From: Exiguobacterium marinum DSM 16307
GTDB taxonomy: Bacteria; Bacillota; Bacilli; Exiguobacteriales; Exiguobacteriaceae
NCBI RefSeq assembly: GCF_000620845.1
Contig: NZ_KK211189.1
Coordinates: 2,566,162-2,630,161 of the forward strand
Length of the DNA stretch: 64,000 nucleotides
Direction of reading: 5' to 3'
Below are positions 8,822 to 17,816 of the stretch, piece after piece. Both the position numbers and the translations under genes were made by a program. Under the pieces are notes generated by a model that searched no databases, had not been told where the DNA came from, and was given only the letters and a program-made list of their open reading frames with translations. Positions within the stretch are counted from its first letter, which is position 1. Each line of letters starts with the position of its first letter.

Positions 8822-9355
8822 TTATGCCTCAACTTCAGTGAACTGAAGCTCGAACTCAAATTTGACTTTCTTGTCGACGAGGACGCCGCCCGCCTCGAGC
8901 GCTTGGTTCCACGTCAATCCATAGTCCTCACGGTTGAGCGAACCTTCACCGGAGAAAGCGTGCTTCATGTTGCCCCACGGATCTTTTGCGCTTCCTTCAT
9001 ACTCCACTTCAAACGTTTCTTCCCGCGTCGTTCCTCGAATCGTCAAATCCCCTGTCAATTCGAATTCTCCGCCCCCTTTTGAACGGAAAGAAGTCGAATG
9101 AAAGACGAGATGCGGATACTCCTCGGCGTTGAAAAAATCGCCTGAACGGAGGTGGTTATCCCGATCCGTGTTGTTGGTGTCGATCGATACTGCCTGAATC
9201 GTCACCTTCACACTCGCATTCGCTAGATCGTTCGGCTCACCATTTGCCTTAATATCAAATTCTTTGAACTCGCCCTTCACTTTTGAAATCATCATATGTT
9301 TGACAGTAAATGTGATTGAACTATGCGCCTGGTCAACTTGATATGTCTTAGCCAT
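8822..9355 (-). CDS. YceI-family lipocalin-like protein
   Basis: A 177-residue protein with the YceI domain over nearly its full length: AKTYQVDQAHSSITFTVKH at the start, the middle LRSGDFFNAEEYPHLVF, and LTIRGTTRE. Family members bind isoprenoid or other amphipathic ligands in a beta-barrel. There is no signal peptide here, so it should be cytosolic. An AAGGAGTGA site precedes the ATG. Upstream there is a short palindrome GTACACAATGTAC at 9388-9400 that could be a repressor site. It is transcribed divergently from the aldehyde dehydrogenase. Confidence 0.85.
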   Translation of the reverse strand: MAKTYQVDQAHSSITFTVKHMMISKVKGEFKEFDIKANGEPNDLANASVKVTIQAVSIDTNNTDRDNHLRSGDFFNAEEYPHLVFHSTSFRSKGGGEFELTGDLTIRGTTREETFEVEYEGSAKDPWGNMKHAFSGEGSLNREDYGLTWNQALEAGGVLVDKKVKFEFELQFTEVEA

Positions 9356-9442
9356 CTTAGTTCACTCCTTATAGGTAATTGAATGATGTACACAATGTAC
9401 TGATTACCACAAATCTTGACTTCAAAACGTTTTTACAAAAGA

Positions 9443-9460
9443 TTGACAAATTATTGTCAA
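9443..9460. promoter_or_regulatory. Palindrome TTGACAA-N4-TTGTCAA just upstream of the aldehyde dehydrogenase -35
   Basis: Perfect 7-4-7 inverted repeat seven bases upstream of a -35 box. The position suits an activator or repressor site; the binding protein is unknown. Confidence 0.45.
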
Positions 9461-9466
9461 AAAATT

Positions 9467-9496
9467 TTGACTTTTATCACAACGGACCGTTACGAT
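9467..9496 (+). promoter_or_regulatory. Sigma-A promoter of the aldehyde dehydrogenase operon
   Basis: TTGACT, 18-base spacer, TACGAT, with a start point expected near 9503. Confidence 0.55.
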
Positions 9497-9526
9497 AAAA
9501 AAAGGGAGTCGTTCGCTTACTTAAAA

Positions 9527-9541
9527 ATGTAAGCGCATACA
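9527..9541 (+). promoter_or_regulatory. Catabolite-responsive element (cre)
   Basis: ATGTAAGCGCATACA matches the consensus WTGNAAGCGNWWNCA at every defined base. It lies downstream of the predicted promoter and before the ribosome-binding site, where CcpA would repress. Confidence 0.8.
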
Positions 9542-9578
9542 TAACTCCTCTATCTCGTATGAAAAGGGAGGAACGAAC

Positions 9579-11099
9579 ATGATTTATGAAGTACCGAACT
9601 CAGCAGGAACAAAAGTACAGTTTAAGGACCGTTACGACAACTTTATTAACGGAAAGTGGACCGCACCGGCTGGTGGGGAATACTTTGAAAACACATCTCC
9701 TGTAAATGGGAAAGTACTATGTGAAGTCGCCCGCTCAACGAAAGAGGATGTTGAACTCGCTTTGGATGCCGCTCATGCAGCCAAAGACGATTGGGGCAAA
9801 ACGTCCGTCGCGGAACGTTCTATCATCTTAAATAAAATCGCCGATCGCATGGAAGAGAATCTCGAGATGCTCGCGTATGCAGAAACGTGGGAGAACGGTA
9901 AAGCAGTACGAGAAACACTTAATGCCGACCTTCCTCTCGCGATCGACCACTTCCGTTACTTCGCCGGTGTGATTCGTTCACAAGAAGGCGGAATCAGTGA
10001 ACTCGACAACGATACAGTCGCTTATCACTTCCATGAGCCGCTCGGCGTTGTCGCTCAAATCATTCCGTGGAACTTCCCGATTTTAATGGCTGTCTGGAAA
10101 CTCGCTCCGGCGCTCGCAGCCGGAAACTGTGTCGTGTTAAAACCAGCCGAACAAACACCTTCTTCCATCATGGTCCTCATGGAACTCATTGAAGACTTAT
10201 TACCACCAGGCGTCCTCAACATCATCAACGGTTTCGGACTTGAAGCAGGGAAACCACTCGCATCGAGCAATCGTATCGATAAAGTCGCTTTCACGGGTGA
10301 AACGACGACGGGTCGCCTCATCATGCAGTACGCTTCTCAAAACATCATCCCCGTCACACTCGAGCTCGGTGGGAAATCTCCGAACATCTTCTTCGCGGAT
10401 ATCATGGAAGCGGATGATGATTTCTTTGATAAAGCGATCGAAGGCCTCGTCATGTTCGCGTTGAACCAAGGGGAAGTATGTACGTGCCCATCCCGCGCGT
10501 TGATTCAAGAATCCATCTATGACAAATTCATGGAGCGTGTGCTAGAGCGCGTCAAAGCGATCAAACTCGGGAACCCGCTCGATTCTGACGTCATGATGGG
10601 TGCACAAGCTTCGAACGAACAGATGGAGAAAATCCTCTCTTATCTTGAAATCGGGAAAGAGGAAGGCGCAGAGTGCTTAATCGGTGGCGAACGTAACATG
10701 ATGGACGGAGACCTGGCGGATGGTTATTACATTCAACCGACCATCTTCAAAGGTCATAACAAGATGCGCATCTTCCAAGAAGAGATTTTCGGACCGGTCT
10801 TATCGGTGACGACGTTCAAAGATGATGCGGAAGCACTCGCTATCGCGAACGATACGCTCTACGGTCTTGGGGCAGGCGTGTGGACACGTGACATGAACCG
10901 TGCCTATCGCTTTGGTCGTGAAATCCAAGCAGGTCGCGTCTGGATCAACTGCTACCATTCATATCCGGCACACGCTGCGTTCGGCGGCTATAAAATGTCT
11001 GGGATTGGACGCGAGAACCATAAGATGATGCTCGGTCATTATCAACGGACGAAAAACATGCTCGTCAGCTACAGCGAACAGAAGCTCGGGTTCTTCTAA
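9579..11099 (+). CDS. NAD-dependent aldehyde dehydrogenase (acetaldehyde type)
   Basis: A 506-residue ALDH that oxidises an aldehyde to the acid. It has IIPWNFP and KPAEQTP (cofactor binding), FTGETTTGR, the general-base Glu in [11 protein letters not shown], the catalytic cysteine at about C301 in NQGEVCTC, and [10 protein letters not shown] near the end. The nearest functional group I recognise is the AcoD/ExaC acetaldehyde dehydrogenases. GGGAGG precedes the ATG. The DUF779 gene starts 1 bp after the stop, a pairing seen in that group. The cre site upstream points to use with less favoured carbon sources such as ethanol or acetoin products. The exact substrate is not shown by sequence. Confidence 0.88.
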   Translation: MIYEVPNSAGTKVQFKDRYDNFINGKWTAPAGGEYFENTSPVNGKVLCEVARSTKEDVELALDAAHAAKDDWGKTSVAERSIILNKIADRMEENLEMLAYAETWENGKAVRETLNADLPLAIDHFRYFAGVIRSQEGGISELDNDTVAYHFHEPLGVVAQIIPWNFPILMAVWKLAPALAAGNCVVLKPAEQTPSSIMVLMELIEDLLPPGVLNIINGFGLEAGKPLASSNRIDKVAFTGETTTGRLIMQYASQNIIPVTLELGGKSPNIFFADIMEADDDFFDKAIEGLVMFALNQGEVCTCPSRALIQESIYDKFMERVLERVKAIKLGNPLDSDVMMGAQASNEQMEKILSYLEIGKEEGAECLIGGERNMMDGDLADGYYIQPTIFKGHNKMRIFQEEIFGPVLSVTTFKDDAEALAIANDTLYGLGAGVWTRDMNRAYRFGREIQAGRVWINCYHSYPAHAAFGGYKMSGIGRENHKMMLGHYQRTKNMLVSYSEQKLGFF

Positions 11100-11100
11100 G

Positions 11101-11475
11101 ATGGTGAAACGAGTCGAGGCCACCCCCGCCGCGCTCGAACTGATCGAACGCCTGAAATCGAAACACGGTCCCCTCCTCTTTCATCAGTCTGGAGGATGCT
11201 GTGATGGAAGTTCACCCATGTGCTTTCCACGCGACGAGTTCATGGTGGGCGATCATGATGTGCTCCTCGGCGAAATCGGCGAGACACCGTTCTATATCCA
11301 TGAGAAACAATACGATTATTGGAAACATACACAACTAATCATCGATGTGGTCGATGGTCGAGGCGGTATGTTCTCACTCGAAGGTGTCGAAGGGAAACGA
11401 TTTTTAGGACGTTCTCGAGTCTTTACAGAAGAAGAGCGTAAAGCGCTAAAACAAAACACCCCGCGCTCACGATGA
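11101..11475 (+). CDS. DUF779 protein paired with aldehyde dehydrogenase
   Basis: A 124-residue protein with the DUF779 core: LLFHQSGGCCDGSSPMCF and IHEKQYDYWKHTQLIIDV. The conserved cysteines and histidines suggest metal or cofactor handling, but no activity is known to me. It follows the aldehyde dehydrogenase with a 1-bp gap and must share its mRNA, so a role in maturation or protection of that enzyme is a fair inference. Confidence 0.8.
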   Translation: MVKRVEATPAALELIERLKSKHGPLLFHQSGGCCDGSSPMCFPRDEFMVGDHDVLLGEIGETPFYIHEKQYDYWKHTQLIIDVVDGRGGMFSLEGVEGKRFLGRSRVFTEEERKALKQNTPRSR

Positions 11476-11483
11476 GCGCGGGG
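11459..11483. terminator. Terminator overlapping the DUF779 stop; also serves the pot operon
   Basis: An 11-bp GC-rich stem CCCCGCGCTCA / TGAGCGCGGGG with loop CGA. The T-rich tract is better on the minus strand, so it mainly terminates the convergent potD. Confidence 0.75.
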
Positions 11484-11491
11484 ATGTTTCG

Positions 11492-12562
11492 TCATTTACT
11501 CTGCATTTTAAATCGTAAATACAATTCGTTATAGTAAGCGTTCATCCGCTTCCCTAGATTTTCATATACTTCGAGTTCTTGCGTCACGTCGCGAGACGGA
11601 TAGAATCGTTCATCTGATGTCACTTCCTCATCCAAAAAGTCGAGAGCGGCATCGTTCGGAGTCGAATAGCCCACATAATCCGTGTTACGCGCCGCGATCT
11701 CAGCATCTAACATGAAGTCGATAAACTCGTGCGCACCGTCCACGTTTTGTGCCGTACTTGGAATGACGAGGTTATCGAACCAAAGATTCGTGCCTTCTTC
11801 CGGAATGACATATGTCAGTTCTTCGTTCTCATACATGATTTCTGAGGCGTCACCGGACCAGACGACGGCCGCTGCCGCTTCACGGTTTGCCATCAACATT
11901 TTAATCTCATCTCCGACAATGGCTTTAATGTTTGGCCAAAGCGTTTCTAACTTTTGCTCCGCTTCAATCAACTCATCTTTGTTCGTCGTATTGAGCGAAT
12001 AACCTAGCGAGTTCAAACCGAAGCCCATCACTTCTCGTGTTCCGTCCGCAAGGAGGATATCGTTCTCAAGCGGCATCTCCCATAAGTCGTTCCACGATGT
12101 GATTTCTTCGTCAACTAATTCAGGATTATAGACGATCCCGACCGTTCCCCAGAAGTAAGGGACCGAGTACTTGTTACCCGGGTCGAACGATTTATCGAGG
12201 AAGCGTGGGTCGATGTTATCAAAATTCTCGAGCTTGTCGTAGTCGATTGGAAGGAGCAAATCCTCTTCAATCATCTTACTAATCGCATAGTCTGAAGGGA
12301 CAGCGACGTCGAAGGCCGTACCACCTTGCTCAATTTTCGTGAGCATCGCTTCGTTCGAGTCGAATGTTTGATAGACGACCTTCAACCCGCTCTGCTCTTC
12401 GAACTCCCCAATCAAATCCTCATCGATATAGTCTCCCCAGTTATAGACGACAAGCGTATTGTCGCCACCAAACCCTTGCGCAGCGTTCAGTTGCTGAATC
12501 CAAAGAAGGAGACCAAAGCTGACAACCAATGGCACAGCCAGCATGATGACTATTTTTTTCAT
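11492..12562 (-). CDS. potD: Spermidine/putrescine-binding protein PotD
   Basis: A 356-residue extracellular solute-binding protein: an N-terminal hydrophobic segment (residues about 3-25), then NTLVVYNWGDYIDEDLI, typical of the PotD/PotF start, and AVPSDYAISKMIEEDLL. It binds polyamines for the PotABC permease. No lipobox cysteine is visible after the hydrophobic segment, which is unusual for a Gram-positive binding protein; it may stay tethered by an uncleaved signal. Its ATG overlaps the potC stop by 4 bp, and it is the last gene of the operon. Confidence 0.88.
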   Translation of the reverse strand: MKKIVIMLAVPLVVSFGLLLWIQQLNAAQGFGGDNTLVVYNWGDYIDEDLIGEFEEQSGLKVVYQTFDSNEAMLTKIEQGGTAFDVAVPSDYAISKMIEEDLLLPIDYDKLENFDNIDPRFLDKSFDPGNKYSVPYFWGTVGIVYNPELVDEEITSWNDLWEMPLENDILLADGTREVMGFGLNSLGYSLNTTNKDELIEAEQKLETLWPNIKAIVGDEIKMLMANREAAAAVVWSGDASEIMYENEELTYVIPEEGTNLWFDNLVIPSTAQNVDGAHEFIDFMLDAEIAARNTDYVGYSTPNDAALDFLDEEVTSDERFYPSRDVTQELEVYENLGKRMNAYYNELYLRFKMQSK

Positions 12563-13353
12563 CGTCTAACCTCCTTTGATCCTCGTTGCGACAACACATA
12601 ATATCCAATGACAAGAATAAGGGTGAAGACGAACAAAATCGCAGACAGCGCATTGATTTCAAGCGAGATCCCTTGACGTGCCCGTGAGTAAACTTCTACC
12701 GCAAGTGTTGTAAATCCGTTCCCTGTTACGAAGAACGTGACCGCGAAGTCATCTAACGAATATGTGAGTGCCGTGAAGAATCCGGCAAATACCCCCGGCG
12801 TGATATACGGTAGAATGACTTTCGTCAACACGTCCCATGTACTGGCTCCTAGGTCACGTGACGCATCAATCAACGTCGGACTCATCTCTTGGAGTTTTGG
12901 TAACACTAAGATGACGACAATCGGAACTGAGAAGGCGATGTGCGACAAGAGGACGGAATAGAAGCCTAACTGAATCCCAAGCATCGTGAAGAGGATTAAG
13001 AATGATGCTCCAATGATGACGTCCGGGCTGACAATCAAGACGTTGTTCAAAGACAAGAGCGACGTCTTCGTATACTTTTGTTTCGCCGTATAAATGGCGA
13101 GGGCTCCTATCACACCGAGCACAGTTGAGATTGTCGCCGATAACAGCGCGATGACAATCGTGTTCAAGACGATGACGAGAAGTCTCGTATCGGTGAAGAG
13201 GGATTTGTACCATTCAAGTGTAAAGCCTTCGAAGTTACTCATCGTTCCGCCGCTATTGAACGAATAGAAGACGAGATATAAGATTGGCGCGTATAGAATA
13301 AAGAATACGGCCGCCAAGTACAGGTTTGATAATTTGAATCGTTTACGTTTCAT
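12559..13353 (-). CDS. potC: Polyamine ABC transporter permease PotC
   Basis: A 264-residue membrane protein with about six transmembrane helices and the permease EAA-type loop around [20 protein letters not shown], which contacts the ATPase. YLAAVFFILYAPILYLVFYSFN at the N-terminus, read in two parts, is typical of PotC. It overlaps potB by 4 bp and potD by 4 bp, so translation of the operon is coupled. Confidence 0.9.
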   Translation of the reverse strand: MKRKRFKLSNLYLAAVFFILYAPILYLVFYSFNSGGTMSNFEGFTLEWYKSLFTDTRLLVIVLNTIVIALLSATISTVLGVIGALAIYTAKQKYTKTSLLSLNNVLIVSPDVIIGASFLILFTMLGIQLGFYSVLLSHIAFSVPIVVILVLPKLQEMSPTLIDASRDLGASTWDVLTKVILPYITPGVFAGFFTALTYSLDDFAVTFFVTGNGFTTLAVEVYSRARQGISLEINALSAILFVFTLILVIGYYVLSQRGSKEVRR

Positions 13354-14171
13354 CGACGGACCGCTCCTTTCGCACCCCAGTCACGCGTGATGACCATGAC
13401 GAGAACCATCGCCAAGATCAAGAAGACGGCAATCGTTGATCCCATCCCCCAGTTTTGCGTAACAAGGAATTGTTGTTCAATCGCTGTACCGAGCGTGATG
13501 ACACGGTTCCCTGCGATGAGGCGTGTGATCATGAAGAGTGACAACGCCGGAATAAAGACAATTTGAATCCCTGACTTGACGCCGTCAAGCGTCAGCGGGA
13601 AGATGACACGTCGGAACGTCGTCCAGTTCGATGCACCTAAGTCTCGTGATGCATAGACGAGAGAGGCTGGTAATTTTTCAATCGCGTTGTAGATCGGCAA
13701 AATCATGAACGGTATGAAAATGTATACGGAGACGAAGACGAAACTGAAGTCTGTAAAGAGAATCTGTTTCGTTCCAATCCCGATCGCCTCTAAAAACTGA
13801 TTCGTGATGCCGTACGTTCCAAAAATACCGAGGAATGCGTACGCTTTTAATAACAAGTTAATCCATGATGGAAGCAAGATGAGCAAGAGCCAAAGCTGTT
13901 TGTGCTTTGTCTTCGTCAACAAGTATGCCGTCGGATATCCAACGAGTAGCGAGAAGAACGTAATGAGGAACGCATACCAAAACGACGACAACGTCATCGT
14001 CAAATACGTTGAGGTGAAGAACGTCTGATAGTTCTCTAAACTCAAGTTCCCATCGATATCAAAAAAGGAATAATAGACGACGAGGACGAGTGGTGCGATG
14101 ACGAATAAGGCAATCCAAATCCAATACGTCGTCAAATATACCGTCTTTGCGGTCTGATTAGTTTGATTCAT
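13350..14171 (-). CDS. potB: Polyamine ABC transporter permease PotB
   Basis: A 273-residue permease with about six helices and the EAA-type loop [20 protein letters not shown]. The ATG at 14171 has GAGGAGG in front of it. An in-frame ATG twelve codons earlier lacks such a site. The start lies within the end of potA (14-bp overlap). It forms the membrane channel with PotC. Confidence 0.9.
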   Translation of the reverse strand: MNQTNQTAKTVYLTTYWIWIALFVIAPLVLVVYYSFFDIDGNLSLENYQTFFTSTYLTMTLSSFWYAFLITFFSLLVGYPTAYLLTKTKHKQLWLLLILLPSWINLLLKAYAFLGIFGTYGITNQFLEAIGIGTKQILFTDFSFVFVSVYIFIPFMILPIYNAIEKLPASLVYASRDLGASNWTTFRRVIFPLTLDGVKSGIQIVFIPALSLFMITRLIAGNRVITLGTAIEQQFLVTQNWGMGSTIAVFLILAMVLVMVITRDWGAKGAVRR

Positions 14172-15264
14172 GAGGAACCTCCTCATAGGATTCGAGACGA
14201 CGGTCAAACTCTTCTTCCGTCTCCCCTAATCGCATGACATGAATCGCTTCTTCGTCAAACGTCAACCCGATTTTTGATCCGACTGTCGACTTCTTCGTCG
14301 AGTGAACGAGCCATTCGTTCCCTTCTTCGTCATAACAGCAAATCTCATAGTGGACGCCTCGGAACAATTGTGAATCGACGTCGACGACAAGGTTTGCCGC
14401 TTCGACCGATGTCATCTCCAAGTCTTCCGGACGAATGATGACTTCGACTTTTTCATTCCGGTCAAACCCTTGGTCGACACAGTCAAATGTTTTACCAGCG
14501 AACGTGACGACGTTGTCTTCCGGCATGACACCAGGTACGATATTGGATTCTCCAATGAAGTCTGCGACGAAACGGTTAATCGGTTCGTCATAAATATCAG
14601 TCGGCGTCCCGCTCTGAACAATTTTACCGTTATTCATGACGAAAATCTCATCGGACATCGCGAGCGCCTCTTCTTGGTCGTGTGTGACGAAGATGAAGGT
14701 GATGCCAAGACGTTGTTGCAATTCACGCAATTCGTATTGCATTTCCGTCCGAAGTTTTAAATCTAAGGCAGATAGCGGTTCATCGAGGAGGATGACTTCT
14801 GGCTCGTTCACGATCGCGCGGGCGATAGCGACACGTTGACGTTGTCCCCCTGACATCTCATCGATTTCGCGCGAGCCGTATCCTTCTAAGTTAACAAACT
14901 TGAGAGCTTGCTCTACTTTTGCTTTTATATCTGCCTCTTTTAACTTTTTAATCCGGAGACCGAACGCGACATTTTCAAATACGTTTAGATGAGGAAACAG
15001 CGCATAATCTTGAAACACGGTGTTCACTTGTCGTTTGTTGGCCGGTACATCGTTGATTCGTTTCCCACTGAAGTGAATATCTCCTTCGGTTGCATCCGTA
15101 AATCCTGCGATGAGACGTAAGATTGTCGTCTTCCCACATCCCGATGGACCGAGAAGCGTATAAAACTTTCCACGCTCAATTTCAAAACTGATATCTTCTA
15201 AGACGACTGTGTCGTCGTAACGCTTTGAGACGTGGTCAAAGCGAATTATTGTTTCTGTATTCAT
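14158..15264 (-). CDS. potA: Polyamine ABC transporter ATPase PotA
   Basis: A 368-residue ATPase: Walker [13 protein letters not shown]-loop [10 protein letters not shown], signature [14 protein letters not shown], Walker [14 protein letters not shown]-loop [13 protein letters not shown], then a C-terminal TOBE-like regulatory domain from about residue 240. It drives uptake through PotBC. AAAGGAGGAA precedes the ATG. It is the first transport gene, 21 bp after the regulator. Confidence 0.93.
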   Translation of the reverse strand: MNTETIIRFDHVSKRYDDTVVLEDISFEIERGKFYTLLGPSGCGKTTILRLIAGFTDATEGDIHFSGKRINDVPANKRQVNTVFQDYALFPHLNVFENVAFGLRIKKLKEADIKAKVEQALKFVNLEGYGSREIDEMSGGQRQRVAIARAIVNEPEVILLDEPLSALDLKLRTEMQYELRELQQRLGITFIFVTHDQEEALAMSDEIFVMNNGKIVQSGTPTDIYDEPINRFVADFIGESNIVPGVMPEDNVVTFAGKTFDCVDQGFDRNEKVEVIIRPEDLEMTSVEAANLVVDVDSQLFRGVHYEICCYDEEGNEWLVHSTKKSTVGSKIGLTFDEEAIHVMRLGETEEEFDRRLESYEEVPHESN

Positions 15265-15285
15265 GCTGTTTCCTCCTTTATTGGC

Positions 15286-15825
15286 TTATAAATATGAATG
15301 GGTCGCTACGATGAGACACTCACTCTCGCCATCATGGTCGTTGACGATCTGGTGTGAATCCGAGGCGACATAGTACATTGTTTCCCCTGCTTTAGCGAAA
15401 TAAGTGTGATGACCTAACTTCAGCGCCACTCTACCGGACAAGACATAAACCAATGTCTCTGAACGTGAAGGTTCATACTGTTTGAACTCTCCATTCTTGC
15501 AAAACGTGACGAGAATCGGCTCCATCTCTTTCTCATTCGATTCCGGAATGAGCCACTCTGTCCGATATTTTCGTTCCTCATCTACATAAGTAGTGCGATC
15601 ATCGACGGTGTAGACGACTTTTTGATTCAAGTCTTCATCGAAGAACTCTTTTGGAGAACTCCCGAGGACACTCAATAAATCAAATAACGTCTCTAACGAG
15701 GGAGAGCTTAAATCCCGTTCGATTTGAGAAATGTATCCTTTACTCAAATCCGTACGCTCCGCCAATTCTTCTTGGGTCAATCCTTTTTTAATTCGGAGCC
15801 GCTTAATGTTTTGACCTACTTCCAA
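15286..15825 (-). CDS. XRE-cupin transcriptional regulator of the pot operon
   Basis: About 179 residues: an N-terminal XRE helix-turn-helix (IKRLRIKKGLTQEELAERTDLSKGYISQIE in two parts) and a C-terminal cupin barrel (about residues 100-175) that should sense a small ligand. PuuR and its relatives have this layout and control polyamine genes, and this gene is first in the potABCD operon, so polyamine-responsive control is likely. The TTG at 15825 follows AGAAGGGGGCG; the in-frame ATG at 15867 has no such site and lies close to the promoter. Confidence 0.82.
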   Translation of the reverse strand: MEVGQNIKRLRIKKGLTQEELAERTDLSKGYISQIERDLSSPSLETLFDLLSVLGSSPKEFFDEDLNQKVVYTVDDRTTYVDEERKYRTEWLIPESNEKEMEPILVTFCKNGEFKQYEPSRSETLVYVLSGRVALKLGHHTYFAKAGETMYYVASDSHQIVNDHDGESECLIVATHSYL

Positions 15826-15875
15826 CGACTGAACGCCCCCTTCTAGTTTAGTAAAACATGAGTTCAACTAAAGAA

Positions 15876-15906
15876 AGTTTATCTATACTATACTTACAAT
15901 AAAACT
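15876..15906. promoter_or_regulatory. Imperfect inverted repeat upstream of the pot operon
   Basis: AGTTTAT and ATAAAACT arms enclose an AT-rich centre containing TATAGTATA on the minus strand, in the promoter zone of the XRE-cupin gene. This is a candidate autoregulatory operator. Confidence 0.35.
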
Positions 15907-15950
15907 ATTAGCGACCTTCATTATAACGAACTGAATGATAATTGCAATAA

Positions 15951-15976
15951 AAAAATCACGTCGGATAGACGTGATT
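15951..15976 (-). terminator. yfhJ terminator
   Basis: AATCACGTC / GACGTGATT with loop GGATA; on the minus strand a T7 run follows. Confidence 0.8.
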
Positions 15977-16245
15977 CAATGTAAATTCCGTTTAGACATC
16001 AAATGCTTAAACTTTTCGTTCTTCGTTTGGAACAAGTGGAGCTGTGCGCCGTACGCATCAATCTGTTGAATGACGTACTGAAACGCCTTCGCTTCTCCCG
16101 GATACGGCTCCCCGGCCTTGGCAAGCGTTGTTTCAAAGTCTTCCCATAACACCTCGACCCACGTTACCGCTTCCGAGTCGTTTAACACATCATTCTTTTC
16201 TTTTAAGATTGTAGCAAGCCGATCATACTGTTCGTTCCGATTCAT
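15976..16245 (-). CDS. yfhJ: YfhJ family (WVELL) protein
   Basis: An 89-residue acidic soluble protein with the family signature here as TWVEVLWEDFETTLAKAG. Function is unknown; the family is found across Bacilli. Its ATG overlaps the yfhH stop by 4 bp, so the two are co-translated, and the gene order agrees with B. subtilis. Confidence 0.8.
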   Translation of the reverse strand: MNRNEQYDRLATILKEKNDVLNDSEAVTWVEVLWEDFETTLAKAGEPYPGEAKAFQYVIQQIDAYGAQLHLFQTKNEKFKHLMSKRNLH

Positions 16246-16565
16246 TGTTTCACCTCCGACAGTTCAGAGAGTGGGATGGCCCGTTCTGTCATGTCCCCTT
16301 CAAACGTACCCCAACCCATGACACCGTTGACGAATTTCAAGCGGAACGGTTGGTCATTATAGTTGACGACGTATGTTTCACCGGGACGAAACGATGATGG
16401 GTCGACCAAATAACTTTCGGCAATCGCAATCCGTCGAAGGACAACTTCGATTTCGCTGACCATGCCCATTTGTTCAGCCTTTCGCTTTCTCTCATGTAAT
16501 GCTTGAATTTCCTGCTCTAACTCATATTTTGATAAGTCACTTAACCGCTTTTCCATTTCGTTCAC
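16242..16565 (-). CDS. yfhH: YfhH family (DUF1811) protein
   Basis: A 107-residue protein: a charged N-terminal helical hairpin (about residues 1-50, KRLSDLSKYELEQEIQALHE) and a C-terminal small beta domain (PGETYVVNYNDQPFRLKFVNG). This is the DUF1811/YfhH layout; the role is unknown. In B. subtilis it follows recX. Here, reading in the same direction, lactate permease, bmrCD and rtcB lie between recX and yfhH. Confidence 0.8.
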   Translation of the reverse strand: MNEMEKRLSDLSKYELEQEIQALHERKRKAEQMGMVSEIEVVLRRIAIAESYLVDPSSFRPGETYVVNYNDQPFRLKFVNGVMGWGTFEGDMTERAIPLSELSEVKQ

Positions 16566-16603
16566 CTCGATGTAAGCGTATCAGATTTTACGAAAAAAAG
16601 AAA

Positions 16604-16640
16604 AAGGCGAAACTGAGTGAAAACCCACTCAGTTCGCCTT
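16604..16640 (-). terminator. rtcB operon terminator
   Basis: GGCGAAACTGAGTG pairs with CACTCAGTTCGCC with one bulge, overlapping the rtcB stop; T-rich sequence follows on the minus strand. It separates rtcB from yfhH. Confidence 0.85.
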
Positions 16641-17807
16641 GAAGTTGTACAACGGTTTGATGACTTGATCGATGCTGACGGCCGGTTCGATATAACGGAC
16701 GATTTCTTTCATCGATTTGTAGACGAATGGTGACTCATCCACCGTAGATGGTCGAACCGATGTCGACCAAACGCCTTCCATCGTACGTTTGAATTCTTTG
16801 AAGTCGACGCGTTTACGTGCTGCCGAGCGAGACATGATTCGCCCTGACCCGTGCGGACCCGAGAAGTTCCAGTCCGGGTTCCCTTTCCCGGTACAGATGA
16901 GCGAACCGTCTCGCATGTTCATCGGAATGATGACACGCTCTCCTTCTTGCGCGGAAATGGCTCCTTTTCGTAGAATCATCGCATCATGGTCGATATAGTT
17001 ATGAACGGTGTCGAATTGATCGACGACGTTCCACTTCATCGCTTCCACGATCACATCTGTCATCGCGCGACGGTTCGCCGCTGCGTATTGTTGGGCGATG
17101 CGAACGTCATGCATATAATCGTCCATGTCCTCTCCTTCGACATAAGCCAAGTCTTGGAATGATTTCCGCGCTTCTCGTTCCACTTCCAGATACGTCGAGA
17201 TTTCTTTCTGGCGTCCAGTATCCTTCAATCGTTCGATTGCTTCTATTACATCTTTCGTTTCCATCATATGTTGAATCGCGCGCTCTTGATAGTGATCGGC
17301 AATCTGTACACCGAGATGGCGTGAACCGGAATGGATGACGAGAAACGTTCGTCCCTCTTCATCCCGGTTCACTTCAATAAAGTGATTTCCTGAGCCGAGC
17401 GATCCGACCGAGCGCAAGGCACGGTCGAGTTTATACGGCGCCCGCACCTCTTCTAGCGGAAGTTCAGAAGCATATGGATGAACCTTCTCACGAATGTTCA
17501 TCCCGCTCGGTACCAGTTCACGAATGATATCGTCGAGTCGCTGAAAATCGATTCGCTTGGCTTTAATTTCCGTACAAAGCATCCCACATCCTAAGTCGAC
17601 ACCGACCAGGTTAGGCACGACTTTGTCTTGAATGGTCATCGTCGTCCCAACGACCGACCCTTTACCGGCGTGCATATCCGGCATGATCCGAATCGATGCC
17701 CCTTCTGTGAATGGTTGGTCGAGAAGAGTTTGAATCTGATTCCGCGTCATATCATCGATTCGTTCATTGAATACTTTGGCGCGGTTATATTTCCCCGTGA
17801 TTTCCAT
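16629..17807 (-). CDS. rtcB: RNA-splicing ligase RtcB-family protein
   Basis: A 392-residue RtcB, shorter than archaeal and E. coli forms as is usual for this bacterial subgroup. Metal and guanylate motifs are visible: VGVDLGCGM (Cys ligand), GSLGSGNHFIEV, VIHSGSRHLG and HGSGRIMSR, the last holding the histidine guanylylated in the family. It joins RNA ends bearing 2',3'-cyclic phosphate or 3'-phosphate to 5'-OH ends and is used for RNA repair. CTAAGGAGGTCAC overlaps the bmrD stop and the gap is only 9 bp, so rtcB is the third gene of the bmrCD operon. No archease gene is nearby. Confidence 0.9.
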   Translation of the reverse strand: MEITGKYNRAKVFNERIDDMTRNQIQTLLDQPFTEGASIRIMPDMHAGKGSVVGTTMTIQDKVVPNLVGVDLGCGMLCTEIKAKRIDFQRLDDIIRELVPSGMNIREKVHPYASELPLEEVRAPYKLDRALRSVGSLGSGNHFIEVNRDEEGRTFLVIHSGSRHLGVQIADHYQERAIQHMMETKDVIEAIERLKDTGRQKEISTYLEVEREARKSFQDLAYVEGEDMDDYMHDVRIAQQYAAANRRAMTDVIVEAMKWNVVDQFDTVHNYIDHDAMILRKGAISAQEGERVIIPMNMRDGSLICTGKGNPDWNFSGPHGSGRIMSRSAARKRVDFKEFKRTMEGVWSTSVRPSTVDESPFVYKSMKEIVRYIEPAVSIDQVIKPLYNFKAN

Positions 17808-17816
17808 GTGACCTCC

